A stretch of 64,000 nt of DNA. Source: REEB76 sp963774895. Lineage in GTDB: Bacteria > Pseudomonadota > Gammaproteobacteria > Natronospirales > REEB76. Shown here piece by piece: positions 28,391 to 36,917 of the stretch (the stretch's first letter is position 1; the number at the start of each line of letters is the position of its first letter). A model generated the notes under the pieces. The model was given only the letters and a program-made list of their open reading frames with translations, made no database searches and was not told the DNA's origin. A program made the translations under genes and the position numbers. The stretch lies in contig CAVZGN010000002.1 of NCBI GenBank assembly GCA_963774895.1, forward strand, positions 124,001 to 188,000. Direction: 5' to 3'.

Positions 28391-29755
28391 ATGGAGTTCA
28401 CCAGCATCAATCCCGCCAATGGTGAAAAACTGCGCGACTATCCCATCTGGGATGGCGCGCGCCTAGAACAGGCGCTGTCGCTGACGGCAGCGGCAACGCC
28501 GGCATGGAACCTCAGACCCTTGAGAGAACGCATCGCCGCGCTGCAGCGTTCCGCTGAGATCTTGCGCAAACGCCGTGACCAGTACGCTACGCTCATGAGC
28601 TATGAGATGGGCAAGCTCATCGCTGAAGCGCGCGCCGAGATCGAGAAATGCGCGCTGTGCTGTGATTATTATACCGAGCATGCCACAGCACTGCTGGCAG
28701 ATGAGTCGGCAACTAGCGATGGCGCGAAAAGTTATGTGGCCTATCAGCCGCTCGGCTGCCTGCTGGCCATCATGCCGTGGAACTTTCCCTTCTGGCAGGT
28801 GATCCGTGCCGCCGCCCCGGCGCTCACCGCCGGCAACAGCCTGCTGTTGAAACATGCCGACAATGTGCCGGGTTGCGCCTTGGCGCTGGCGGAGCTGTTC
28901 CGCGATGCCGGTTATCCAGCCGGCGTGTTCCAGACTCTGATGATCGCAATCCCGCAGGTCGAAGGCGTCATCAAGGATGCGCGAGTGCAGGCGCTCACAC
29001 TCACCGGCAGCGAAGGCGCCGGGCGCATCGTGGCCCAGCAGGCGGGCGCGGTACTGAAAAAATGTGTGCTGGAACTGGGCGGCGCGGACGCCTTCGTGGT
29101 GCTGGAGGATGCCGACATAAAACTTGCGGCCGAGGCCGGGGTGAAATCCCGCTTCCAGAACGCCGGCCAGAGCTGCATCGCCGCCAAACGCTTCATCCTG
29201 GTGGACAAGATCGCCGCTGAATTCCTCAAAGAATTCCAGGCGCGGGCCGCGGCGCTCAAACCGGGTGATCCGCTGGAGGAGAACAGTTCGCTGGCGCCCA
29301 TGGCGCGCCTGGACCTGCGTGTCCGATTGCATCAGCAAGTGCAGGATGCACTCAGAAGGGGCGCCAAAGCCCTGTTGGGCTGCCAACCGCTGCCGGGCAA
29401 CGGTGCGTTTTACCCGGCTTCGATACTCGATGGAGTAGTGCCGGGCATGCGCGCCTGGGATGAGGAACTGTTCGGACCGGTGGCCAGCATCATCCGTGTA
29501 GCCGACGAGGAGCAGGCATTGAAGGTCGCCAACGGCAGCAACTACGGCCTGGGTGGCAGTGTGTGGACACGCGACCAGAACCGCGGCGAGAAGTTTGCCC
29601 GGCGTCTGCAATCCGGCAGCGCCTTCGTGAACGGCATCGTCAAGAGTGATCCGCGGCTACCGTTCGGCGGCATCAAGAATTCCGGCTATGGACGCGAGCT
29701 GGCGCGCCACGGCATCCAGGAATTCACCAACATAAAGACTGTCTGGATCGCATAA
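28391..29755 (+). CDS. NAD(P)-dependent aldehyde (succinate-semialdehyde-type) dehydrogenase
   Basis: A 454-aa aldehyde dehydrogenase with the standard catalytic set: N131 in PWNFP, E228 in LELGG and nucleophile C262 in QSCIA. The N-terminus INPANGEKL and the end GRELARHGIQEFTNIKTVW fit the succinate-semialdehyde dehydrogenase subgroup (Sad/GabD-like). An AGGAGG ribosome site precedes the ATG. Substrate preference is inferred from subgroup only. It is divergent from slt and ends at a strong terminator. Confidence 0.88.
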   Translation: MEFTSINPANGEKLRDYPIWDGARLEQALSLTAAATPAWNLRPLRERIAALQRSAEILRKRRDQYATLMSYEMGKLIAEARAEIEKCALCCDYYTEHATALLADESATSDGAKSYVAYQPLGCLLAIMPWNFPFWQVIRAAAPALTAGNSLLLKHADNVPGCALALAELFRDAGYPAGVFQTLMIAIPQVEGVIKDARVQALTLTGSEGAGRIVAQQAGAVLKKCVLELGGADAFVVLEDADIKLAAEAGVKSRFQNAGQSCIAAKRFILVDKIAAEFLKEFQARAAALKPGDPLEENSSLAPMARLDLRVRLHQQVQDALRRGAKALLGCQPLPGNGAFYPASILDGVVPGMRAWDEELFGPVASIIRVADEEQALKVANGSNYGLGGSVWTRDQNRGEKFARRLQSGSAFVNGIVKSDPRLPFGGIKNSGYGRELARHGIQEFTNIKTVWIA

Positions 29756-29783
29756 CAACAGGGCCGGTTGACCGGCCCTGTTG
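29756..29783 (+). terminator. Terminator after the aldehyde dehydrogenase
   Basis: A perfect 12-bp stem, CAACAGGGCCGG with CCGGCCCTGTTG, and a TTGA loop. It starts right after the stop codon and may serve both converging genes. Confidence 0.75.
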
Positions 29784-29807
29784 CTCAACATGAAATAAGC
29801 TTTTTGT

Positions 29808-30032
29808 TTATCCACCAACACCACTATCGGTGCCAGCCGCGGGTGCCGGCGTGGGGGTGGTCTGGGATGGCTGTGGTGTGTGGGTCGCCTGTGGTGTGTG
29901 GGTCGCATTCGGCGTAGGCGCAGGCGCCGCCGTCGAGGCAGACGGAGCCGGCGTGCTCTGTGCCAGCACACCTGTGGCGCTCAACAACAGGGCGGCACAC
30001 AGCAGCGAGACAATTTTACTGATTCTGATCAT
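29808..30032 (-). CDS. Small secreted Pro/Thr-rich protein
   Basis: A 74-aa protein with a signal peptide (MIRISKIVSLLCAALLLSATGVLAQ) and a mature part of only about 49 residues, rich in Pro, Thr and Ala, containing a repeated ATHTPQ. It shares the motif PNATHTP with the C-terminal tail of the gene immediately upstream (30064), so the two are probably related by duplication of the tail. No known domain. It is likely co-transcribed with that gene, 31 bp apart. Confidence 0.65.
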   Translation of the reverse strand: MIRISKIVSLLCAALLLSATGVLAQSTPAPSASTAAPAPTPNATHTPQATHTPQPSQTTPTPAPAAGTDSGVGG

Positions 30033-30063
30033 GTTCGATTTCTCCCAGAGTAGTTATCTTTAA

Positions 30064-30645
30064 TCACAGTGATGGTGGTGTGGTATTAGTTGTAGCCGGG
30101 GCTGCCGGTGTCGAGGTGCTTTGCATGGCCGGTGGTGTGTGGGTGGCATTTGGTGCAGACGCCGGCGCTTGAGTATAGTCAAACGACTTGGACATCAACA
30201 CCTTGCCGCTGTCATCCACAACTTCCACTGTCCAGGTGCCGGTCTGATCCGGCATCAGCTTCTTGCTGGACCAGGTCCGCCAATGAGCGGCCTTGGGTTG
30301 CAGCGTGACTTCCGCCACGGTCTTGCCGTTGAATTCCCAGCGGTGAATGATGGTCTGATCCTCGGCGTCCTTGAGTTCGGTGAAGAAGAACACCTGGTCA
30401 TGGCTGCTGTCGAGAGTGCTGACATCGTCCGCCGGTTCGCGGTTGCTGATGCCGGTGGTGAACTGGGCGTGCATCACGACCGGTGGTTTGTGGGTGGCGG
30501 CCGGGGTCGCCGGCATGGCGGTGGCGGCACTGGCTGCCGCAGCCGCGGGCATGGCAGTGGCGGCAGCCGGAGTTGATTGAGCCTGGACAACACCGGTTGC
30601 GATCAGCAAGGCGGTGGCCAGCATAGTCACGAGAGTCTTGTGCAT
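30064..30645 (-). CDS. Exported DUF2914-containing protein
   Basis: A 193-aa exported protein. ATG at MHKTLVT is set by AGGAG eight bases upstream; codons further upstream are not needed. After the signal peptide (ending VVQAQ) comes an Ala/Pro/Met-rich linker, a DUF2914 domain (about 65-160: FFFTELKDAEDQTIIHRWEF, W-x-T-W-S-S-K, TGTWTVEVVDDSGKVL) and a Thr/Pro-rich tail. DUF2914 is a beta-sandwich of unknown function found in periplasmic proteins. Confidence 0.8.
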   Translation of the reverse strand: MHKTLVTMLATALLIATGVVQAQSTPAAATAMPAAAAASAATAMPATPAATHKPPVVMHAQFTTGISNREPADDVSTLDSSHDQVFFFTELKDAEDQTIIHRWEFNGKTVAEVTLQPKAAHWRTWSSKKLMPDQTGTWTVEVVDDSGKVLMSKSFDYTQAPASAPNATHTPPAMQSTSTPAAPATTNTTPPSL

Positions 30646-30782
30646 AAATGCTCCTGATAAAATCCGCCGACACGGCGGTGATCCAGCTGCTGAGTATATC
30701 GCCTCTGGTTGCATGCAACGCTAACGACCGCAACTACCTATGTAGGAACTGACATAATCTGACAACGGTCGTGCTCGGCAAT

Positions 30783-30807
30783 AAAAAAGGGCCCCTGACG
30801 GGGCCCT
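30783..30807 (-). terminator. Rho-independent terminator of the DegP-like gene
   Basis: On the minus strand AGGGCCCC-GTCA-GGGGCCCT is followed by six T, 30 bp past the protease stop: a textbook intrinsic terminator. Confidence 0.9.
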
Positions 30808-30836
30808 GCATGATCCTGGATCAAGCGCCAGCGCAC

Positions 30837-32219
30837 TCAGTCGCCCAGTACCAGATAGAAGATCTGGTCGTTGCGGCGCACGCGCAGCGCCACCGCGCCG
30901 CTGGTCTTGCCCAGGGCTTTGCGGAATTCAGCTACGTTGGTCACGGTTTCGCGGTTCACGGCGGTAATCACGTCACCCGGGCGCAGGCCGGCCATGAAGG
31001 CCTCACTGTTGGGATCCACGCCGGTCACCAATACGCCCTTCACCTGGCCGTAAAGCGGCGAACTCTCATTCAAATCACCGACGCTGATGCCGCGCAGTTG
31101 CGGATGTTCGGATGAAGCGATCTGTTCGGATTGTTGTTGGCTGATCTTGGCCTGGATGGTGATGTTCTTGCCATCGCGAATGATCCCGAGCGTCAACGCA
31201 GTTCCCACCCGCATGACGCCGATGGCATTGCTGAGATCGGCGGCACTCGTCACCGGATTGCCGTTGATGCTCACGATCACGTCATTGGGTTTGATGCCGG
31301 CTTTTTCGGCCTCCGAACCCGGCACCACCTGGTTGACCACCGCACCCTGGTTCTGGGGAAGTTTCAGCGCCTGGGCCAGTTCCGGCGTCAGCGATTGCAC
31401 CTGCACACCCAGCATGCCGCGCTCCACTTTGCCGTACTGGATGAGCTGATCCATGACGGACTTGGCCATATCGATGGGGATGGCGAAACCGATGCCCAGG
31501 TTGCCGCGGCTGCCGCCGCTGGTGACGATCATGGTGTTGATACCCACCAGCTGGCCTTCCAGATTCACCAGCGCGCCGCCGGAGTTACCCGGGTTGATGG
31601 AGGCGTCGGTCTGGATGAAATCCGAATACTTGCCGTCCTGCACCTGGGTACGGCCCTCGGCGCTGACGATGCCGGCGGTCACGGTGTGGTTCAGGCCGAA
31701 GGGATTGCCGATGGCGATCACGAAATCACCGACCTGCAGGCTGTCGGAATTACCCAGCGGAATCTGGGTGAGGCCCTCGGCCTGGATCTGCAGTACCGCG
31801 ATGTCGGTTGCCGGGTCGCGACCGATGACCTTGGCCTTGAAGCTACGGTTGTCATAGGTGGTCACGGTGATCTTGTCGGCGTTCTCGATCACATGGTTGT
31901 TGGTGAGGATGTAGCCTTTGGCGGCATCCACGATCACGCCCGAGCCCAGCGCCTGGAAATCGCGCTCGATGGGCTGATTGGGCATGCCGAAAAACTGCTG
32001 GAAGAACGGATCGTTGAAGAACGGGCTCTGCTGCATAGTCACATGCCCGCTGGTGGAAATGTTGACCACCGCCGGCGACACCCGCTTGATGATGGGCGCC
32101 AGGGTCGGTACCGGCTGGCCCTGCACGAACGGCGGCGGCATGTGCGCCGTGGCCAGCAACGGACTGATAAAAAGCAGTACGGCACACAGCGTGCCCGTGA
32201 GCGTTGTCAGACGTTTCAT
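30837..32219 (-). CDS. Periplasmic serine endoprotease, DegP/MucD family
   Basis: A 460-aa protease/chaperone of the periplasm. It has a signal peptide, a trypsin-like domain with H109 (TNNHV), D139 (ATDIAVLQ) and S213 (GNSGGAL), then two PDZ domains. The short Q-linker loop (QQSPFFNDPFFQQFFGMP) is of the DegQ/MucD type rather than the long E. coli DegP loop. The role is removal of misfolded envelope proteins and possibly the RpoE pathway. It lies next to an Hsp20 gene in the same direction, but 300 bp and a hairpin separate them. Confidence 0.93.
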   Translation of the reverse strand: MKRLTTLTGTLCAVLLFISPLLATAHMPPPFVQGQPVPTLAPIIKRVSPAVVNISTSGHVTMQQSPFFNDPFFQQFFGMPNQPIERDFQALGSGVIVDAAKGYILTNNHVIENADKITVTTYDNRSFKAKVIGRDPATDIAVLQIQAEGLTQIPLGNSDSLQVGDFVIAIGNPFGLNHTVTAGIVSAEGRTQVQDGKYSDFIQTDASINPGNSGGALVNLEGQLVGINTMIVTSGGSRGNLGIGFAIPIDMAKSVMDQLIQYGKVERGMLGVQVQSLTPELAQALKLPQNQGAVVNQVVPGSEAEKAGIKPNDVIVSINGNPVTSAADLSNAIGVMRVGTALTLGIIRDGKNITIQAKISQQQSEQIASSEHPQLRGISVGDLNESSPLYGQVKGVLVTGVDPNSEAFMAGLRPGDVITAVNRETVTNVAEFRKALGKTSGAVALRVRRNDQIFYLVLGD

Positions 32220-32479
32220 GTTGATCCCTCTGGTTGGCTGATGCTGGTCACAGTGCCGTCACTGGCGCTGCCCGATTTTGAAATTTCCATAAAAAGTGGA
32301 TCCTAAATATGGAATTATTCAGCAGTTATTTATATGCGCATAACCACGCGGCCACCTGCACCGGCTGTGCAGTATATAACCCGGGGTAATTGCACACGAA
32401 TGTTCGGCCTGTTTACAGACATTTAACTATATAGAAAGTTCCAGTCTTGGCCGTTGGCGGCAGGCACACCTGTCCGGAA

Positions 32480-32510
32480 CTTCCTGGCGCACAATCTGCG
32501 CGCCAGGAAG
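32480..32510. other. Perfect 11-bp inverted repeat between hsp20 and the protease gene
   Basis: CTTCCTGGCGC and GCGCCAGGAAG are separated by 9 bp, 17 bp beyond the hsp20 stop. There is no U-tract on either strand. It could be the 3' stem of the hsp20 mRNA. The remaining bases of this roughly 300-bp gap, towards the protease gene, show nothing else clear. Confidence 0.5.
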
Positions 32511-32526
32511 ACCGGCAGGCTTTATC

Positions 32527-32973
32527 TCAGGAGGCTTTCACCGTGATGCGGCGCGGTTGGGCTTTGGCATGCTTGGGGATGCTGATCTCCAGCACGCCGT
32601 TGTTGCCGCGCGCGCTTACGCCTTCGGCGTCGGCGGTGTCCGGCAGCGTGAAGCGGCGGAAAAACTGTCCGCTGACGCGCTCCACCCGACGATAGCCGTC
32701 GTGCTCATCGCGGGTCTCGCTCTTGCGCTCACCCTTGAGGGTCAGGGTGCCGTCTTCCATGGTGATGTCGATGTCCTTGGGATCCACGCCCGGGACATCC
32801 GCATGGATTAGGAAGCGGTTGTCTTCCTCCTTGATGTCCACCGCCGGCACCCAATCGCTGGCGGTCAGGCCGTTTTCGTCGGCCACGCCGCTGAAGTTGT
32901 GGTCGAACAAGCGATGGATTTCATTCTGCAGCTGGCTCGCCAGGCCCCAGGGCTGGTAACGGATCATATTCAT
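32527..32973 (-). CDS. Small heat-shock protein, Hsp20/IbpA family
   Basis: A 148-aa alpha-crystallin-domain chaperone that holds unfolded proteins. It begins MNMIRYQPWGLASQLQNEIHRLFD; the core shows DWVPAVDIKEEDNRFLIHADVPGVDPKDIDI, GERKSE and the C-terminal GVLEISIPK (the I-x-I-type tail contact). AGGAG stands just before the ATG. A possible heat-shock promoter lies 40-70 bp upstream. Confidence 0.92.
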   Translation of the reverse strand: MNMIRYQPWGLASQLQNEIHRLFDHNFSGVADENGLTASDWVPAVDIKEEDNRFLIHADVPGVDPKDIDITMEDGTLTLKGERKSETRDEHDGYRRVERVSGQFFRRFTLPDTADAEGVSARGNNGVLEISIPKHAKAQPRRITVKAS

Positions 32974-33015
32974 ATGTAGTTCCTCCGGAAAGGGAAAATA
33001 TTTTGGTGTTCTTTA

Positions 33016-33042
33016 GGTAAGGGCGCTTGCGCATTTCTCAAG
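33016..33042 (-). promoter_or_regulatory. Possible sigma-32 promoter of hsp20
   Basis: On the minus strand CTTGAGA is followed after 12 bp by CCCTTACC. The -35 element and spacing fit RpoH promoters; the -10 element is a weak match to CCCCATNT. Judged mostly by position upstream of an Hsp20 gene. Confidence 0.35.
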
Positions 33043-33230
33043 AGCCGTTGCCCGGGTGGTGGCAAATTTCGCGACTAAAAAAGCCAGTACTTCCCTTGCC
33101 AGAAAATTTGTGATTTACTCGCGCCATCCTAGATGTTGTGTTTAATCCAGGTTCAAGTTCGATCTGAAGTTCAGCTCGAATACGTCTGAGTTGTGTCATA
33201 TAACTCGCTGATTTATAATGTTAAAGTTAT

Positions 33231-33259
33231 TTGACAAAACCGTGTTGAGGGTCTAGTCT
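33231..33259 (+). promoter_or_regulatory. Sigma-70 promoter of the ribonucleotide reductase genes
   Basis: A perfect TTGACA at 33231 is followed after exactly 17 bp by TAGTCT (four of six -10 bases), about 165 bp upstream of the nrdJ start. The expected start point near 33266 places the NrdR-like box just downstream. Confidence 0.65.
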
Positions 33260-33286
33260 TTAGGCGGGTGTTACTGGGTACCCACC

Positions 33287-33302
33287 GCACAAGATGTTGT
33301 GG
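33287..33302. promoter_or_regulatory. NrdR-box-like palindrome
   Basis: GCACAAGATGTTGTGG matches the published NrdR consensus (acaCwAtATaTwGtgt) at all strongly conserved positions and about 12 of 16 overall. It lies about 20 bp downstream of the predicted start point, so binding would block transcription. A convincing second box is not visible; a partial one may be near 33324. A DnaA-box-like TTATCCAGA (33329-33337, one mismatch) lies further downstream. Confidence 0.6.
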
Positions 33303-33425
33303 TGTGTCGTCCCCAGCTTTCCCACACGTTATCCAGAAGATACACACCTGTCGGGGGGTTAGGCCTGGCAGGTAACGGACCGCTTTCCGATAAAAACCAA
33401 TAGAAAATCGCAGGAATGGACTTAC

Positions 33426-35573
33426 ATGAATACTGTGCTTAAAACCGCCACCCAACCCGCCACTGACATCCCGGTCCAGGAAGCTTCGGCCGACATCTGG
33501 GACAAGAAATACCGCCTCAAGTCCAAGGACGGCAGCGTCCTGGACCAGACGGTTGACGACACCTGGAAGCGCGTGGCGCGGGCACTGGCGGACGTGGAAC
33601 CGCCCGAGCAGCGCGCGGCCTGGTACGAGAAATTTCTGTGGGCGCTGCGCCACGGCGCGATCCCCGCCGGCCGCATCACCTCCAATGCCGGCGCCCTGGA
33701 GCACAAGCCCGCGACCTCCACCATCAACTGCACTGTGTCCGGCACCATCCGCGACTCCATGGACAACATCCTCGACAAGGTGCACGAGGCCGGACTCACC
33801 TTGAAAGCCGGTTGCGGCATCGGCTACGAATTTTCCACCCTGCGCCCGCGCGGCGCGTACGTGGCCGGCGCCGGCGCCTACACCTCCGGCCCCATGTCGT
33901 TCATGGATATCTACGACAAGATGTGCTTCACGGTGTCCTCGGCCGGCGGACGGCGCGGCGCGCAGATGGGCACCTTCGACGTGGGCCATCCGGACGTGCT
34001 GGATTTCATCCGCGCCAAGCGCGAGGACGGCCGTCTGCGGCAATTCAACCTGTCGCTGTTGGTGAGCCGCGATTTCATGGAAGCGGTGAAAGCCGATGGC
34101 GACTGGCAGCTGGCGTTTCCCCTCGACCTGAAGGAAGTGGCCGCCGACGGCATGGATCTCAAGGATGAAACCAAAGTGGTATGGCGCGAGTGGCCCTCCA
34201 CCGAGGGCTATTTCACCAACAGTGCCGGTCAGGTGGCCTGCAAGATCTACAAGACGCTGCCGGCGCGGCGCGTGTGGGACATGATCATGGCGTCGACCTA
34301 CGACTTCGCCGAGCCCGGCTTCGTGCTCATCGACAAGGTCAACGAGATGAACAACAACTGGTGGTGCGAGAACATCCGCGCCACCAATCCATGCGGAGAG
34401 CAACCGCTTCCGCCCTATGGCTCATGTTTGCTTGGTTCCGTGAATCTCACCCAGTTCGTGCGCGCACCGTTCAGCGAACAGGCGCATTTCGACTGGGACG
34501 AATACCGCGAAGTGGTGAAGGTGTTCACGCGCATGCTCGACAACGTGGTGGAGGTCAACGGCCTACCGCTGGAACGCCAGCGCCAGGAGATCCTGCGCAA
34601 GCGCCGCCACGGTATGGGCTTCCTGGGCCTGGGCTCGACCCTCACGCTGCTGGGCATGAAATACGGCTCACCGGAAGCAGTCAAGTTCACCGAGGACGTG
34701 TCGCGCGAGATGGCCATCGCCGGCTGGCTGGAAGCCCTGGAACTGGCCAAGGAAAAGGGCCCAGCGCCCATCATGCTGGAGGAATTCCAAGTCACCGCCG
34801 AGATGCTGCGCAAGCGCCCGGAGATGAAACGCGACGGCTGGAAGGTGGGCGACACCATCAAGGGCAAGGACCTGCACGCCAGCTACAGCCGCTATATGCA
34901 GCGGGTGGCCGAGGTGGCGCCGGAGTTGGTGGAGCAGCTGGCCGAGAGCGGCGCGCGCTTCACCCACCACACTTCCATCGCGCCCACCGGCACCATCTCC
35001 CTGTCGCTGGCCAACAATGCTTCGAACGGCATCGAGCCGTCGTTCGCGCACCACTATTTCAGGAACGTGATCCGCGAGGGCAAGAAGAGTAAGGAGAAGG
35101 TCGACGTGTTTTCCTACGAGCTTTTGGCCTACCGGCACCTGGTGAACCCCCAGGCCATGCCCAACTCGGAGCAGCCCGAGGAGAAGCTGCCGGAGTACTT
35201 CACCACCGCCGAGACCATCACCCCCAAGCAGCACGTAGATATCCAGGCGGCTTCGCAGAAATGGATCGACTCCTCCATCTCCAAGACCGCCAACGTGCCC
35301 ACCGATTATCCCTACGAGGATTTCAAGGACATCTATCGGTACGCCTACGACAGCGGGCTGAAGGGCTGCACTACCTTCCGCTTCAACCCACAGGCCTTCC
35401 AGGGCGTGCTGGTGAAAGAACAGGACCTGAAGAACACCCTGTACAAGTTCACCCTGGAGGACGGCACGGTCATCGAGGCGCGCGGCGACGAGGAGATCGA
35501 GTATGACGGTGAGATCCACAGCGCCGCCAATCTTTACGATGCCTTAAAGGAAGGTTATTACGGCAAATTCTGA
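33426..35573 (+). CDS. nrdJ: Adenosylcobalamin-dependent ribonucleotide reductase, catalytic subunit (NrdJa type)
   Basis: A 715-aa class II reductase that makes deoxyribonucleotides with B12 and independently of oxygen. Visible are AGRITSNAGA, TSTINCTVSGT (active-site Cys region), the finger-loop motif NPCGEQPLPPYGSC with the radical-relay Cys and Glu, and SIAPTGTISL. The protein ends after a Gly/Tyr stretch (LKEGYYGKF) without the C-terminal redox-Cys domain; that part is encoded by the separate gene at 35986, as in the split NrdJa/NrdJb of Pseudomonas. No class I nrdAB is seen in the window. Confidence 0.93.
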   Translation: MNTVLKTATQPATDIPVQEASADIWDKKYRLKSKDGSVLDQTVDDTWKRVARALADVEPPEQRAAWYEKFLWALRHGAIPAGRITSNAGALEHKPATSTINCTVSGTIRDSMDNILDKVHEAGLTLKAGCGIGYEFSTLRPRGAYVAGAGAYTSGPMSFMDIYDKMCFTVSSAGGRRGAQMGTFDVGHPDVLDFIRAKREDGRLRQFNLSLLVSRDFMEAVKADGDWQLAFPLDLKEVAADGMDLKDETKVVWREWPSTEGYFTNSAGQVACKIYKTLPARRVWDMIMASTYDFAEPGFVLIDKVNEMNNNWWCENIRATNPCGEQPLPPYGSCLLGSVNLTQFVRAPFSEQAHFDWDEYREVVKVFTRMLDNVVEVNGLPLERQRQEILRKRRHGMGFLGLGSTLTLLGMKYGSPEAVKFTEDVSREMAIAGWLEALELAKEKGPAPIMLEEFQVTAEMLRKRPEMKRDGWKVGDTIKGKDLHASYSRYMQRVAEVAPELVEQLAESGARFTHHTSIAPTGTISLSLANNASNGIEPSFAHHYFRNVIREGKKSKEKVDVFSYELLAYRHLVNPQAMPNSEQPEEKLPEYFTTAETITPKQHVDIQAASQKWIDSSISKTANVPTDYPYEDFKDIYRYAYDSGLKGCTTFRFNPQAFQGVLVKEQDLKNTLYKFTLEDGTVIEARGDEEIEYDGEIHSAANLYDALKEGYYGKF

Positions 35574-35721
35574 CGTCGTCAGCTTGCCGCGAATGCTTTG
35601 TTGGAGAAATTTCTCGCATCCTCATTACCTGCTTTGGTAACTGCGGTGCTCGAAATTTCTCCGCCGCGCCTCGCGCCAACTGACTTAGTCAGAACCGAGG
35701 CAGATTGAAAGGAAACTCCTT

Positions 35722-35763
35722 CCCACCCCCTCGCCCTACGGGAGAGGGTTGGGGTGAGGGGGA
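35722..35763. repeat. REP-like inverted repeat (CCCTCGCCC...GGGTGAGGG type)
   Basis: CCCACCCCCTCGCCC and its imperfect complement GAGAGGGTTGGGGTGAGGG form a hairpin in the nrdJ split. This C/G-rich palindrome is a common extragenic repeat in proteobacteria. To its left (35610-35663) an inverted pair GAGAAATTTC/GAAATTTCTC is also visible. Confidence 0.6.
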
Positions 35764-35843
35764 GTGAAAACGATTTATTCAAAGCGCTGCCAGCAACTAT
35801 AAAGTCGCAGCCGCTTTGAGGAAGATTTTGGAGGGCGGGAAAT

Positions 35844-35957
35844 GCGGCCGGTAAAGCCGCACTCCTGCAACCTCCGTTCAGTTCCGAGCCCGCAAGGGAA
35901 CGGGAGACTGGGGAGGGCTGATGCGCGGCCGGTACAGCCGTGCATCAGCTTGCAGGC
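35844..35957. repeat. Pair of REP-type palindromes
   Basis: Two related palindromes, GCGGC-CGGTAAA-GCCGC (35844-35860) and ATGCGCGGC-CGGTACA-GCCGTGCAT (35921-35945), share the core GGCCGGTAMAGCC. Both resemble the GGAGCGGCTTTAGCCGC family of REP elements. The second ends 40 bp before the start of the second reductase gene. Confidence 0.55.
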
Positions 35958-35985
35958 AACCAAATTTAAAGAACAGAGCAAGACC

Positions 35986-36780
35986 ATGAGCATCAAGATC
36001 GAAAAGAAAATCACCCGCTATGCGGTGCAGAAGACTGACGACCCTTGGAAATCCCCGACGGGGGAAGAGAGCGTCTCCAAGACCGAAAGCGTGAGCAGCG
36101 AGAAAGCCGAGGTCAAAGCCGCGGCCCTGGCGGTGGCCTCGCGCCCGGTGGAAAAGATCATCGCCGAGAAGCGTCCCAAGGCCGAAGTCATCCGCATGCA
36201 CGAGAAGCTGGAGCGGCCGGACATGCTCATCGGCTCCACCTACAAGGTGAAGACCCCGGTCTCGGACCACGCCATGTACATCACCATCAACGACATCCTC
36301 TTGAACGAGGGCACGCCCTACGAGCAGCGCCGGCCGTTCGAGATCTTCATCAACTCCAAGAACCTGGACCACTTCCAGTGGATCGTGGCGCTCACGCGCA
36401 TCATCAGCGCGGTATTCCGGAAGGGCGGCGACGTGACCTTCCTGGTGGAGGAACTCAAGGCCGTATTTGACCCGCGCGGCGGCTACTGGAAGCCGGGCGG
36501 GCACTTCATGCCCTCGCTGATCGCCGAGATCGGCGAAGTCATCGAGAAGCACCTGATCATGATCGGGCTGATGCTCAAGGACGAGCTCGACGCGCACCAG
36601 AAACAGCTGGTGGCCGAGAAGCGCGCCGAATTCGAAGCCGCCACCCGCCAGACCGACGCCTTCGCGGAATCCAGGTTCCCGGCCGGCGCGCAGCTGTGCG
36701 CCAAGTGCAACAACGCCGCGGTGGTGATGATGGATGGGTGTATGACGTGTCTGAATTGCGGAGATTCGAAATGCGGGTAG
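35986..36780 (+). CDS. Ribonucleotide reductase C-terminal subunit (NrdJb/TSCPD-type)
   Basis: A 264-aa protein corresponding to the C-terminal part of long NrdJ/NrdZ reductases. The TSCPD-like part (about 75-200: DHAMYITINDILLNEG, PFEIFINSKNLDHFQW, SLIAEIGEVIEKHL) is followed by a Cys cluster (LCAKCNNAAVVMMDGCMTCLNCGDSKCG) that supplies the thiols which re-reduce the catalytic subunit. I took the ATG at MSIKIEKK; the open frame upstream covers the REP region. It follows nrdJ in a different frame after 412 bp of repeats, so it is a real split and not a frameshift. Confidence 0.85.
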   Translation: MSIKIEKKITRYAVQKTDDPWKSPTGEESVSKTESVSSEKAEVKAAALAVASRPVEKIIAEKRPKAEVIRMHEKLERPDMLIGSTYKVKTPVSDHAMYITINDILLNEGTPYEQRRPFEIFINSKNLDHFQWIVALTRIISAVFRKGGDVTFLVEELKAVFDPRGGYWKPGGHFMPSLIAEIGEVIEKHLIMIGLMLKDELDAHQKQLVAEKRAEFEAATRQTDAFAESRFPAGAQLCAKCNNAAVVMMDGCMTCLNCGDSKCG

Positions 36781-36917
36781 TTCCGCACTAATCATGGAAC
36801 AGGTTTTTATGAATTTAGAGGGGTAGTAAAGTAAGAATTGATATGCGACAGCAGGATTACTGCTGTCATTTAAATTAATCAGATATTGAACTGAAGTCAG
36901 TAGTTAAAAATTCCGAT

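Noticed and set aside
33426..35573. Possible cobalamin riboswitch before the B12-dependent reductase
   Set aside because: The leader is only about 160 bp and I see no B12-box or the multi-stem core; a promoter and an NrdR-like box explain the region.
35574..35985. Intein or intron splitting the reductase
   Set aside because: The first gene has a normal stop, the second has its own start in another frame, and the gap contains only extragenic palindromes with no splicing motifs or homing endonuclease.
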